Positions 1 through 7,457 are shown, counted from the stretch's first letter. The stretch: 64,000 nucleotides of DNA from an uncultured Lachnospiraceae bacterium (GCA_934352055.1 CAKRJY010000003.1:124001-188000), one strand, 5' to 3'. Translations and numbers: made by a program. Notes: generated from the sequence alone by a model not told the origin.

Positions 1-2
1 AA

Positions 3-491
3 AGATTACAGACAGAATATCCTGCGATGTCATCCATCCGGTTATATAACGATCCATCCTATTCCTTGCAACAGCTTTACGGAATAGAGCATATGTTAGA
101 CGCCGCATTACAGAAAAAAGTCTACTTACCATCGGGCGGCTATTTAATCATCGAACCAACAGAAGCGTTGACCGTTATTGATGTCAATAGTGGTCATAAT
201 GTAAAAAAGAAAAAACAAAAAGATTATTATCTGGCAAATAACTTAGAAGCAGCAACAGAAATTGCAAGACAGATACGTCTGCGAAATATCAGTGGAATCA
301 TTATCGTTGATTTCATTAATTTAAAAGACCAGACGCAGAAAGACCAGCTGATTTCCTACATGAAGTCACTTTTGATAACTGACTATGTCAAAGCGAATGT
401 GGTTGATTTTACACGTTTGCATCTCATGGAAATTACACGTGCAAAGAAATATGCATCTTTGCAACAGATTCTCGGAGATTGTATGCAATAA
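3..491 (+). CDS. rng: Ribonuclease E/G family protein, C-terminal part (5' end outside window)
   Basis: The open frame enters at the left edge and ends at the TAA at 489-491, so only about the last 163 codons are present. The stretch DVNSG and, about 45 residues later, IIIVDFI match the two metal-binding aspartate regions of the RNase E/G catalytic (DNase I-like) domain, which cleaves single-stranded RNA during mRNA decay and rRNA maturation. The conserved EAA..IARQ.RLRN block lies between them. The protein stops about 40 residues after the second aspartate and has no CPxC zinc-link cysteines, unlike E. coli RNase E/G. The gene precedes rplU-rpmA, a common clostridial arrangement. The family assignment is firm; the domain content of the missing N-terminus is unknown. 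Confidence 0.85.
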   Translation, partial: RLQTEYPAMSSIRLYNDPSYSLQQLYGIEHMLDAALQKKVYLPSGGYLIIEPTEALTVIDVNSGHNVKKKKQKDYYLANNLEAATEIARQIRLRNISGIIIVDFINLKDQTQKDQLISYMKSLLITDYVKANVVDFTRLHLMEITRAKKYASLQQILGDCMQ

Positions 492-525
492 AATACAATT
501 TTATTACAAAATTTCTTGTAAAACA

Positions 526-554
526 TTGACGAATACTAAGTCCTATGCTAATAT
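526..554 (+). promoter_or_regulatory. Sigma-A-type promoter of rplU-prp-rpmA
   Basis: TTGACG at 526-531 and TAATAT at 549-554 are separated by 17 bases, close to the vegetative consensus. The predicted start near 561 lies 35 bases after the rng stop codon and leaves an untranslated leader of about 75 bases before rplU. Confidence 0.75.
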
Positions 555-560
555 ATCAAG

Positions 561-635
561 GTATGCCGCACAACGAGGTTTAAGTTGCATATAAGCACAC
601 CGAAGTTGGCGAGTAATGATAATAGGAGGTGCCAT
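561..635 (+). promoter_or_regulatory. Candidate L21 leader in the rplU 5' UTR
   Basis: The predicted transcript starts near 561 with GUAUGCCGCACAACGAGG and runs 75 bases to the rplU start. In Firmicutes this position usually holds the L21 leader, a structured autoregulatory RNA thought to be bound by an r-protein. A short CAAC/GUUG stem is visible, but I cannot fold the whole leader, so the assignment rests mainly on position and length. The Shine-Dalgarno AGGAGGUG at 624-631 ends the element. Confidence 0.5.
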
Positions 636-944
636 ATGTACGCAATTATAGCAACAGGTGGTAAACAGTACAAAGTATCTGAAGGCGATATCATTACCAT
701 TGAGAAGCTTGGAGTAGAAGCTGGTGAAAAGGTTACATTCGATCAGGTTCTTGCAATCAGCGATAACGGATTAAAGATTGGTAATCCAACCGTTGAAGGA
801 GCAACTGTAGAAGCTTCTGTCGTTAAAGAAGGCAGAGGTAAAAAGGTAATCGTTTACAAGTACAAGAGAAAGACTGGCTATCACAATAAGAACGGTCATA
901 GACAGGCGTTCACACAAGTACAGATCAATAAGATTAATGGATAA
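636..944 (+). CDS. rplU: Ribosomal protein L21
   Basis: A 102-residue protein starting MYAIIATGGKQYKV, the standard L21 N-terminus, and ending with the lysine-rich KYKRKTGYHNKNGHRQ tail that contacts 23S rRNA. ATG 636 follows a strong AGGAGGTG at 624-631. An in-frame upstream ATG at 585 lies in the leader with no ribosome-binding site and was rejected. It is the first gene of the rplU-prp-rpmA operon and supplies a primary 50S-binding protein. Confidence 0.97.
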   Translation: MYAIIATGGKQYKVSEGDIITIEKLGVEAGEKVTFDQVLAISDNGLKIGNPTVEGATVEASVVKEGRGKKVIVYKYKRKTGYHNKNGHRQAFTQVQINKING

Positions 945-959
945 TCGATAGGAATTGTT

Positions 960-1334
960 ATGATTTCGATAACGATTTTAAAAGATCAATCGCATTATCG
1001 CGGTATTACATGCATCGGGCATGCAGGCTATGAAAAAGCCGGAAAAGACATTGTCTGTTCTGCAGTTTCTATGCTTGTCATCAATACCATCAATGGTATT
1101 GATCAATTTACAGAAGATGCCTATACACTTGATACCAAAGACGATAATGCAGCACCTAAGAAAAAAAGATTCTTTTCTGCAAAAACAGAACCAGACAATC
1201 TGATTCAATTTCGTTTTACCGAAGATGTTTCGAAAGAATCTGATTTACTTATGGATGTTTTGGTCTTAGGCTTAACAGAGATTAATAAGCAATACGGTGA
1301 TACGTATCTCGCACTAAAATTTGAGGAGGTGTAA
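960..1334 (+). CDS. prp: Ribosomal-processing cysteine protease Prp
   Basis: A 124-residue protein of the Prp (YsxB) family. The histidine in GHAGYEKAGKD and the cysteine in IVCSAVS, 12 residues later, form the catalytic dyad. In Staphylococcus aureus Prp removes the N-terminal extension of L27, which is essential for a functional peptidyl-transferase centre. The gene sits between rplU and rpmA, 15 bases after rplU and 2 bases before the L27 ATG, and the L27 here carries the matching extension. An acidic/lysine stretch around residues 60-75 is a variable surface insertion. Confidence 0.93.
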   Translation: MISITILKDQSHYRGITCIGHAGYEKAGKDIVCSAVSMLVINTINGIDQFTEDAYTLDTKDDNAAPKKKRFFSAKTEPDNLIQFRFTEDVSKESDLLMDVLVLGLTEINKQYGDTYLALKFEEV

Positions 1335-1336
1335 AC

Positions 1337-1627
1337 ATGTTAAAGTTGAATCTTCAATTTTTCGCTCACAAAAAGGGAGTTGGTTCTACTAAGAACGGAC
1401 GTGATTCAGAGTCTAAGAGATTAGGCGCAAAGAGAGCGGACGGACAGTTCGTTAAGGCTGGAAATATTCTTTACAGACAGCGTGGAACAAAGATTCATCC
1501 AGGTACTAATGTAGGTATCGGTGGTGATGATACATTATTTGCAACAGCAGATGGTATTCTTCGTTTCGAAAGAAAGGGCCGCGACAAGAAGCAGGCTAGT
1601 GTTTATCCAGTAGCAAGCGAAAACTAA
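1337..1627 (+). CDS. rpmA: Ribosomal protein L27 with Prp-cleavable N-terminus
   Basis: A 96-residue L27. It begins with the Firmicutes extension MLKLNLQFFAHKKG, in which Prp is known to cut between the second Phe and Ala, exposing the mature N-terminus that reaches the ribosomal A/P-site tRNA ends. The conserved GSTKNGRDS and G.ILYRQRGTKIHPG segments follow. GAGGAGGTG lies directly upstream, inside the 3' end of prp, so translation is probably coupled. A rho-independent terminator follows within 20 bases. Confidence 0.97.
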   Translation: MLKLNLQFFAHKKGVGSTKNGRDSESKRLGAKRADGQFVKAGNILYRQRGTKIHPGTNVGIGGDDTLFATADGILRFERKGRDKKQASVYPVASEN

Positions 1628-1637
1628 GAACATTTTG

Positions 1638-1675
1638 GTAGACTCGACTATTGTTTAGCCGAGTCTACTTTGTTA
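1638..1675 (+). terminator. Rho-independent terminator after rpmA
   Basis: GTAGACTCG (1638-1646) pairs perfectly with CGAGTCTAC (1660-1668) around a 13-base loop and is followed by TTTGTT. It ends the rplU operon and separates it from obgE. Confidence 0.8.
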
Positions 1676-1755
1676 TATAATAGTATTTATTCGCAGATAC
1701 TACTACATAACAAAGTAAAACGTACCAAGCAATTATTTTGGAAAGGTGTAAAAAT

Positions 1756-3036
1756 ATGTTTGCAGATCGCGCACGAATTATAATCAAATCAGGAAAAGGC
1801 GGCGACGGACATGTCAGTTTCCGTCGTGAAAAATTTGTACCAAATGGTGGACCGGATGGCGGTGACGGCGGAAAAGGCGGCGACATCATTTTTGAAGTAG
1901 ATGAAGGATTAAATACACTGACAGATTATCGCCATCGCAGAAAATTTGCAGCGAAAGCCGGCGAAGAGGGCGGTAAGAAGAATTGTCACGGTAAAAATGG
2001 GGAAGACCTTGTCTTAAAGGTTCCGGAAGGAACCGTCATTAAAGATGCCGAATCCGGCAAAGTCATTGCAGATATGTCCGGTGACAACAAACGACAGATT
2101 ATTCTGACTGGCGGTCGTGGTGGTCTCGGTAATCAGCACTATGCAACTTCTACCATGCAGGCTCCAAAATATGCCCAGCCGGGCGGTGAAGCCATTGAGA
2201 TTGAAGTACAATTAGAATTAAAAGTCATTGCAGATGTTGGATTGGTCGGATTTCCAAACGTTGGTAAATCTACCTTTTTATCGCGCGTAACAAATGCAAA
2301 ACCAAAGATTGCAAATTATCATTTTACAACGCTGAATCCAAATCTTGGTGTTGTTGATTTAGATGGCAACGGCTTTGTCATTGCAGATATCCCGGGACTG
2401 ATTGAAGGAGCATCGGAAGGCGTTGGCTTAGGACATGAATTCTTACGCCATATTGAACGTACAAAAGTTATTATTCATATGGTTGATGGTGCTTCCGTAG
2501 AAGGTCGCGATCCTCTTGCTGATATTTTAGCAATCAACAAAGAATTAGAAGCTTATGATCCTTCCATTTTAGAAAAGCCACAGGTGATTGCAGCAAATAA
2601 AATGGATGTTTGTATGGAAGGCTCTGATGAAATCATTGCAACATTACGTAAAGAATTCGAACCAAAGGGCATTCAGGTATTTGCTATTTCAGCCGTTAGC
2701 GGACAAGGTGTAAAAGAACTGTTATATCATGTACAGGAGCTGTTAAAGACTTGTCCGGATGAAATTACCGTATACGAGCCTGAATTTGATCCAGCACTTC
2801 GTTTCTTTGACGATGAACCATTTACCGTTGAATTAAATGAAGATGGTGAATATGTTGTGGAAGGTCCTCGCATTGAAAAAATGCTTGGATATACCAATAT
2901 CGACTCAGAAAAGGGATTTTTATTCTTCCAGCGTTTCCTAAAAGAGCAGGGCATCTTAAAACAGTTAGAAGAACTGGGAATCCAAGAAGGTGATACGGTT
3001 CGTATGTATGGCCTCATGTTTGATTATTACAAATAA
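1756..3036 (+). CDS. obgE: GTPase Obg/CgtA
   Basis: A 426-residue protein with the three Obg domains. The glycine-rich Obg fold covers residues 1-158 (several GGDGGKGGD turns). The G domain has GFPNVGKST (Walker A), DIPGLIEGA (G3) and NKMD (G4). A C-terminal OCT domain spans roughly 345-426. Obg binds the 50S subunit late in assembly and responds to (p)ppGpp; in Bacillus it also affects sporulation and the stress response. ATG 1756 follows GAAAGGTG at 1741-1748. An in-frame ATG at 1738 lies before that site and was rejected. yhbY follows 13 bases downstream. Confidence 0.97.
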   Translation: MFADRARIIIKSGKGGDGHVSFRREKFVPNGGPDGGDGGKGGDIIFEVDEGLNTLTDYRHRRKFAAKAGEEGGKKNCHGKNGEDLVLKVPEGTVIKDAESGKVIADMSGDNKRQIILTGGRGGLGNQHYATSTMQAPKYAQPGGEAIEIEVQLELKVIADVGLVGFPNVGKSTFLSRVTNAKPKIANYHFTTLNPNLGVVDLDGNGFVIADIPGLIEGASEGVGLGHEFLRHIERTKVIIHMVDGASVEGRDPLADILAINKELEAYDPSILEKPQVIAANKMDVCMEGSDEIIATLRKEFEPKGIQVFAISAVSGQGVKELLYHVQELLKTCPDEITVYEPEFDPALRFFDDEPFTVELNEDGEYVVEGPRIEKMLGYTNIDSEKGFLFFQRFLKEQGILKQLEELGIQEGDTVRMYGLMFDYYK

Positions 3037-3049
3037 GGAGTAAACTAGA

Positions 3050-3337
3050 ATGAACAATAAACAACGTGCCTATTTATCAGGTTTAGCAAGCAAATTAACA
3101 CCCATTATGCAAATCGGAAAATCTTCTTTAACACCGGAAATCATCCGTGCAGCTGATGAAGCATTAGAAGCAAGAGAGTTGATTAAAATTTCTGTTTTAA
3201 AAAACTGTTTTGATGATCCAAGAGCAATCGCAGAAATGATGGCAGGACGTACACATTCTGAAGTTGTTCGTGTCATTGGAAAAAAGATTGTATTATATCG
3301 TGCCGCAAAGAAGCCAAAGATTGAATTACCAAAATAA
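3050..3337 (+). CDS. yhbY: Ribosome assembly RNA-binding protein YhbY (CRM domain)
   Basis: A 95-residue single CRM-domain protein. It starts with the family pattern LxxLAxxLxPxxxIGK, has the GKSSLTP loop corresponding to the GxxG RNA-binding turn, and ends near G..IVLYR. YhbY proteins associate with pre-50S particles. AAGGAG lies 9 bases before ATG 3050. The order obg-yhbY-nadD-yqeK-rsfS resembles the Bacillus yqeH-yqeL region. Confidence 0.92.
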   Translation: MNNKQRAYLSGLASKLTPIMQIGKSSLTPEIIRAADEALEARELIKISVLKNCFDDPRAIAEMMAGRTHSEVVRVIGKKIVLYRAAKKPKIELPK

Positions 3338-3354
3338 ATAGAAGGTCTACGACT

Positions 3355-4602
3355 GTGAAAAAAATTGGAATTTTAGGGGGGACTTTTAACCCCATTCACA
3401 ATGGACATTTAAATATTGCAACATGTGCTTATACGTATCTGCATTTAGATGAAGTCTGGTTTTTGCCAGCGGGAACACCACCACATAAAGATGTAGCTTC
3501 ACATGTGAGTGTTTTACATCGAAAAAATATGGTTGCATCCGCTATTGCAGATGAGCCGCATTTTAAGCTTTGTACCATGGAATTGGAGAAAAAAACGCCA
3601 TGTTATTCCTGGGAGACGCTTCAGGAACTAAAAAAGCATTATGGTGAACAATGTGAGTTTTATTTTATCATCGGGGAAGATTCTTTTGCTATGTTTGATC
3701 AATGGGTTCATCCCAAGCGGATTTGTGCCTGTTGTAAAATTGTGATAGCCAGACGACCGTTAGAACATGTTTGCACCAAAGATGTGCATCCGATGTCCTT
3801 TGACGAACGTATTTTGGCATATCGCCAACAATTTGCAACGGATTTTATAGAAATGCCTGTAGAAGAAATGGATATTTCATCTTCCTATATTCGTCAATGC
3901 ATTCATGAGCATACGGTAGATAACATTCGTTTTATGCTTCCGCAGAATGTGCTTACCTATATCGACGAACACCAATTGTATCAGGAAGATGTTTCCATGG
4001 ATTGCATCAATTCTTTGCAAAAAAAGATGGCAAAAGAACTCAAACCAGAACGCTTCGAACATACCTTGGGTGTAATGTATACTGCAGGAAATTTGGCTTT
4101 TGCACATGGTTATCCTGTAAAAAAAGCGATGCTTGCCGGTCTTTTACATGACTGCGCCAAATGTATGAGTGATGAAAAGCGATTAGAGATCTGTAACAAA
4201 CATAATATCCCGATCACAGAGATCGAATATCGTCATCCACATTTGTTGCATGGAAAAGTCGGTGCTTATTTAGCCAAACATAAATACGAGATCGATGACA
4301 TACAGATTCAACATGCGATTGCCGTACATACCACCGGCTGTCCTCATATGAATCTATTAGACAAGATTATTTATATTGCAGACTACATTGAGCCTCATCG
4401 CGACAAGGCGCCTCATTTAGAGGAAATACGACATATGGCATATACAGACATCGATCGTTGCTTATTTATGATTCTAGAGGATTCTGTAGCATATTTGAGT
4501 GCCATGCCACAAGACATGGATCCACTTACCCTTGAAACTTATAACTATTATAAAGAATGTTTCCTGCAAGATAATATAACAAAACAGGAAAGCATCGGAT
4601 AG
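3355..4602 (+). CDS. nadD: Fusion of NadD (nicotinate-nucleotide adenylyltransferase) and YqeK (HD hydrolase)
   Basis: A 415-residue two-domain protein read from GTG 3355. Residues 1 to about 205 are NadD: GGTFNPIHNGHL is the nucleotidyltransferase signature and ISSSYIR the C-terminal nucleotide-binding motif. This half makes deamido-NAD from nicotinate mononucleotide and ATP. Residues from about 220 to 415 are a YqeK HD domain with FEHTLGV, LLHDCAK and IADYIEPHR carrying the metal-binding His/Asp set. YqeK enzymes hydrolyse diadenosine tetraphosphate symmetrically. Bacillus encodes the two halves as adjacent genes; here one frame runs through without a stop. The last 14 codons lie in a 52-base segment duplicated near 8.3 kb. 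rsfS follows after 20 bases. Confidence 0.92.
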   Translation: MKKIGILGGTFNPIHNGHLNIATCAYTYLHLDEVWFLPAGTPPHKDVASHVSVLHRKNMVASAIADEPHFKLCTMELEKKTPCYSWETLQELKKHYGEQCEFYFIIGEDSFAMFDQWVHPKRICACCKIVIARRPLEHVCTKDVHPMSFDERILAYRQQFATDFIEMPVEEMDISSSYIRQCIHEHTVDNIRFMLPQNVLTYIDEHQLYQEDVSMDCINSLQKKMAKELKPERFEHTLGVMYTAGNLAFAHGYPVKKAMLAGLLHDCAKCMSDEKRLEICNKHNIPITEIEYRHPHLLHGKVGAYLAKHKYEIDDIQIQHAIAVHTTGCPHMNLLDKIIYIADYIEPHRDKAPHLEEIRHMAYTDIDRCLFMILEDSVAYLSAMPQDMDPLTLETYNYYKECFLQDNITKQESIG

Positions 4603-4611
4603 AAAGAAAAA
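4560..4611 (+). repeat. 52-base repeat, copy 1 (end of nadD-yqeK)
   Basis: This segment covers the last codons and stop of nadD-yqeK plus 9 bases. It matches the reverse complement of 8263-8314 at 48 of 52 positions: 13 identical bases, an 8-base variable core, then 31 identical bases. Each copy contains TTTCCTG and CAGGAAA as internal 7-base arms. Confidence 0.9.
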
Positions 4612-4622
4612 GGAGAACAATT

Positions 4623-4973
4623 ATGGAAATCAAAGAAATGGTAAAATTAGTATGTCATGCATTAGATGAAAAAAAAGCAGATGACATCAAAGTGATTGAT
4701 ATCAGAGGTCTTTCTGTTATGGCTGATTATTTTATTGTTGCCAGTGGTGGCAGCCAGAATCAGTTACTCGCTATGCAAAACGAAGTAGATAAAGAAATGT
4801 ATACACATGGCATTCATGCAAAACAAGTAGAAGGTAATCGTTCTTCAACATGGATTTTAATGGATTACGAAGATGTCATTGTTCACCTGTTTTCACAGGA
4901 TGATCGTCTTTTCTATAATTTGGAAAAAATCTGGCAGGATGGTGTTGTTTTATCACCAGAAGAATTTGAATAA
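4623..4973 (+). CDS. rsfS: Ribosomal silencing factor RsfS
   Basis: A 116-residue DUF143/RsfS protein. The family core is clear: KADDIKVIDIRG, then DYFIVASG and a W-x-L-xDYEDVIVHLF segment. RsfS binds L14 on the 50S subunit and blocks 30S joining in starved cells. AAAGGAG lies 8 bases before the ATG. It is the last gene of the rightward block and is followed by a hairpin shared with the convergent recombinase gene. Confidence 0.95.
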   Translation: MEIKEMVKLVCHALDEKKADDIKVIDIRGLSVMADYFIVASGGSQNQLLAMQNEVDKEMYTHGIHAKQVEGNRSSTWILMDYEDVIVHLFSQDDRLFYNLEKIWQDGVVLSPEEFE

Positions 4974-5002
4974 ATTTGAATATTTGAATGAATGATGTAC
5001 AA

Positions 5003-5036
5003 AGCGCAAGGATTTACGTATCCTTGCGCTTATAAT
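5003..5036. terminator. Convergent terminator between rsfS and the recombinase gene
   Basis: AGCGCAAGGA (5003-5012) pairs perfectly with TCCTTGCGCT (5021-5030) around an 8-base loop. The stop codon of the leftward recombinase (5014-5016) lies in the loop. The rightward transcript is followed by TATAATTT, the leftward one by TTGTAC, so the hairpin probably serves rsfS better. Confidence 0.6.
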
Positions 5037-6081
5037 TTACAGCATTTGCTGCCTGACGCTTATGTTCATCCTCCATAGCTGCATAATAATCAATGGTTGT
5101 ATTGATATTTTCATGGCCCAAAACATCTGCAACCAGACGAATATCACCCGTTTCCCGATATAATGCGGTTCCATACGTACTACGAAGCTTATGTGGCGTT
5201 ATTTTCTTATTCGGTACTGCCATCATAGCATAACGTTTTACCAAGCGTTCCACCGTATCCACGCTGATTCTGCGCCCCTTCATGGAATAGAAGAGGGCAG
5301 GGGCATCCTCTTCATATGGTGTAATGCAGGCGCGTTCTGACGTAATATAATCGTCTAATACCTGATGGATTTCATCACTAAAATATAAAACATCCTGACC
5401 GCCACCTTTTCGAACAATTGTCATAGAATTCACGTGGAAATCAATATCATTTAAATCCAAACCACAGCATTCTGAAACACGAATTCCCGTTCCAAGCATC
5501 AATGTCATAATGGCCAGATCTCGTTTTTGTGTTTTTTCCGCATATTTACGTTGCCTGTCTGTCATTGGTATACCGGCATTATTTTCAATAACATTTAAGA
5601 TTGCCTGTACTTCATAATTGTTCATCCGGACAATATTTTTATCCTTTTTTAACTTTGGTAATTTTACCAGAACCATCGGATTATCCTCAATATTTTTACG
5701 TTCATAATGATATTGAAACAATCCACGTAGTGGTGACATTTTACGTGCAATGGCTTTTTTTCCATTTTCATGCATTTCACCATCTAAATTCAATTCCAGA
5801 TACCGTTGGTATTCCACGATGTCCTCTGATTGTAAATGCTCCAAAATAGAAAGAGGCATACCTTTAATCGTCATATCACTTAACGTACTGTTGTGAGTCT
5901 GTAAAAAGCGAAAGAACGTCAATAAGTCATAACAATATGATATCAGTGTACTTGGCTGCGTTGTCAGTTCTTTACTATAAATATAATCTGCAGCAAAGGT
6001 AGGCAACTGATCAATCAATTCCCTTAATTTTACTTTTTGTGTACGAGCTTTTGTCTTGTAGTAAGCAGAATCTTTTCCCAT
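5014..6081 (-). CDS. XerS-like tyrosine recombinase
   Basis: A 355-residue phage-integrase-family protein. The N-terminal SAM-like core-binding domain covers about residues 15-135. The catalytic domain shows GTGIRVSE (first Arg), VRKGGG (beta-hairpin Lys), HKLRSTY (His-x-x-Arg), LGHENINTT and the nucleophile region DYYA. The length, the PLSILEHL..ED segment and the spacing of these blocks recall streptococcal XerS (about 356 residues) more than XerC/XerD (about 300); I judge this from memory of the family. XerS acts alone to resolve chromosome dimers at a dif-type site. AAGGAAG precedes ATG 6081. A consensus promoter and an inverted repeat lie directly upstream. It could instead be a domesticated integrase. 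Confidence 0.8.
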   Translation of the reverse strand: MGKDSAYYKTKARTQKVKLRELIDQLPTFAADYIYSKELTTQPSTLISYCYDLLTFFRFLQTHNSTLSDMTIKGMPLSILEHLQSEDIVEYQRYLELNLDGEMHENGKKAIARKMSPLRGLFQYHYERKNIEDNPMVLVKLPKLKKDKNIVRMNNYEVQAILNVIENNAGIPMTDRQRKYAEKTQKRDLAIMTLMLGTGIRVSECCGLDLNDIDFHVNSMTIVRKGGGQDVLYFSDEIHQVLDDYITSERACITPYEEDAPALFYSMKGRRISVDTVERLVKRYAMMAVPNKKITPHKLRSTYGTALYRETGDIRLVADVLGHENINTTIDYYAAMEDEHKRQAANAVNYKRKDT

Positions 6082-6114
6082 AAAACATCTTCCTTTTGAT
6101 TGATTGATACAGAT

Positions 6115-6143
6115 ATTATACGATATTTCCTTTATTTTTGCAA
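6115..6143 (-). promoter_or_regulatory. Promoter of the XerS-like gene
   Basis: Reading leftward, TTGCAA (6138-6143) and TATAAT (6115-6120) are 17 bases apart. The predicted start near 6108 gives a leader of under 30 bases. The -35 box abuts the inverted repeat at 6143-6180. Confidence 0.65.
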
Positions 6144-6180
6144 TATCATACGGAAAAACAGATATTTATCCGCATGATAT
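6143..6180. other. Candidate dif-like recombination site or operator upstream of the XerS-like gene
   Basis: ATATCATACGGA (6143-6154) and TCCGCATGATAT (6169-6180) are 12-base inverted arms with one mismatch, separated by 14 bases of A/T-rich DNA. Xer sites are inverted recombinase-binding arms around a short centre. In streptococci the atypical difSL site lies just upstream of xerS and, as I recall it, also contains a CCGAAAAAC-like arm; here the sequence reads CGGAAAAAC. The spacing is longer than in classical dif (about 6 bases). A repressor operator for the adjacent promoter is the main alternative. Confidence 0.4.
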
Positions 6181-6190
6181 ATTTTCAAAG

Positions 6191-6288
6191 AAAACACTGC
6201 TATGCTCACAGAAGTTCTCCACATTATAACGATTTGGGATTTATCATCACAGAAATCATGTGGCAACAATCTTACATAGCAGTGTTTT
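6191..6288. other. Long imperfect hairpin of unknown role between plsC and the recombinase gene
   Basis: AAAACACTGCTATG (6191-6204) is perfectly complementary to CATAGCAGTGTTTT (6275-6288). Inside, CCACAT (6219-6224) pairs with ATGTGG (6258-6263), and GATTT (6231-6235) with AAATC (6253-6257). The nested stems suggest a structured RNA or a palindromic DNA element of about 98 bases. It starts 8 bases beyond the plsC stop on the leftward strand and could act as its 3' end, but a 70-base loop is unusual for a terminator. I recognise no RNA family. Confidence 0.45.
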
Positions 6289-6295
6289 TATAAAA

Positions 6296-7018
6296 TCACC
6301 CTGCATCTACACCAAAATCAGCCATGCGTGCAATGATACGTTCTCGAACCATTTTAGCGATTTCCGGTGTTTTCATATCTTTATATTCATCATAATAAAT
6401 TGCTGGTAAAAAGATAACCTTTGTGGTTACCGGTCTAAGCTCTAAACTGTTAAATGGTTTATAAGAATCAATCAATGCTACCGGAACAATTGGCGTTTTG
6501 GAACGCACAGAGCATTTAAAGCTTCCCGGCTTAAATTGCTGTACTTTATTCCGGTTCTTGTCATAACCACCCTCGGAAAACAGGATGTATTTTTTCCCTT
6601 GCTTTACTTCCTCTGTAATTTCATTGATGACTGTTAAATTCTGACGAACATTGTCTAATTCTAGACGCTTAGCGCCAAGCATATCAACCAATTCTTTTAC
6701 AAGGAATGAGTATGATTTTGCCTTATCCATAACAAAAGAACATGGCTGCTTGTGTGCATATATGATTCCTAATGCATCATATTTACCCTGGTGATTTGGA
6801 AACATCACATAACCGCCTTCTAGCGGTAAATTCTCAGTGCCATAAACCTCCGTCTTAATCTTTCCGGATGATTTCATATAATCAATTAGCTTCTGCGCAA
6901 ACGCATATCGAACCTGCTCAGAATAACGCTCCGGATGCTTAAACATCTTACGCATCTTCGGAATCAGATATGGTCCACGCTTTACATTGGCAAGTACTAC
7001 TAAAATAAATCGTAACAT
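6296..7018 (-). CDS. 1-acyl-sn-glycerol-3-phosphate acyltransferase (PlsC family)
   Basis: A 240-residue lysophospholipid acyltransferase-like protein. NHQGKYD (around residue 75) is the HX4D catalytic motif. SEGGYDKNRN followed by QQFKPGSF corresponds to the second motif (usually EGTRS), here diverged. The family transfers a fatty acyl chain to lysophosphatidate at the inner membrane face; the hydrophobic start MLRFILVVLANV is a likely membrane anchor. A GAGGGAG lies 13 bases before ATG 7018. The altered second motif leaves the substrate open. Confidence 0.82.
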   Translation of the reverse strand: MLRFILVVLANVKRGPYLIPKMRKMFKHPERYSEQVRYAFAQKLIDYMKSSGKIKTEVYGTENLPLEGGYVMFPNHQGKYDALGIIYAHKQPCSFVMDKAKSYSFLVKELVDMLGAKRLELDNVRQNLTVINEITEEVKQGKKYILFSEGGYDKNRNKVQQFKPGSFKCSVRSKTPIVPVALIDSYKPFNSLELRPVTTKVIFLPAIYYDEYKDMKTPEIAKMVRERIIARMADFGVDAG

Positions 7019-7108
7019 GTATTCGTCTTCTCCCTCTATTTTACAGAAATAATCCCCTTCTGCTACTTCTACATATTATACTTGTAATAGTGGGAAAAAA
7101 CAAGCAAA

Positions 7109-7426
7109 CTACAGCACTTCCTCCGAATAATAAGGTACTGTCAGATATTGTCCTGCATGGATATCTTCTCCTGTAAGATGATTGATCTGCTTCACCTCAG
7201 AAATATAATCACTATAGCTGTGATACGCATCAATATCTGCATATTCCTGCGCAATACTCCAAAGAGAATCGCCGGCTTGTACTTCCACACTGGTATAATA
7301 TTTGTACATATTATGTTCCTGCTTTGCACTGGAAGTCATCGCAAATGTACAGATTACCGTAACCATAATAGCAATGGCTATCAATGAATAAAATAACATA
7401 TGCTGCTTTTGTACTCTCTTTGTCAT
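7109..7426 (-). CDS. yneA: LysM-domain membrane protein, YneA-like SOS division inhibitor
   Basis: A 105-residue protein with a short cytoplasmic head, one N-terminal membrane segment (FYSLIAIAIMVTVICTFAM) and a C-terminal LysM-type domain (VEVQAGDSLWSIAQEY ... GEDIHAGQYLTVPYY). That is the architecture of Bacillus YneA, which delays septation during the SOS response, and like yneA it is divergent from lexA with LexA boxes between. ATG 7426 has AAAGAGG 9 bases upstream; the in-frame TTG at 7447 overlaps that site. The YneA function is inferred from architecture and neighbourhood, as sequence identity in this family is low. Confidence 0.75.
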   Translation of the reverse strand: MTKRVQKQHMLFYSLIAIAIMVTVICTFAMTSSAKQEHNMYKYYTSVEVQAGDSLWSIAQEYADIDAYHSYSDYISEVKQINHLTGEDIHAGQYLTVPYYSEEVL

Positions 7427-7457
7427 ATCACACATCCTCTTTCTCAAAAACTATGAC

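Noticed and set aside
585..635. An N-terminal extension of L21 from an upstream ATG
   Set aside because: It lies within the leader with no ribosome-binding site; the strong AGGAGGTG and the standard L21 start are at 624-638.
6191..6288. 6S RNA or SRP RNA as the identity of the structured element
   Set aside because: The length (98 bases) and the absence of the expected conserved core do not fit either RNA.
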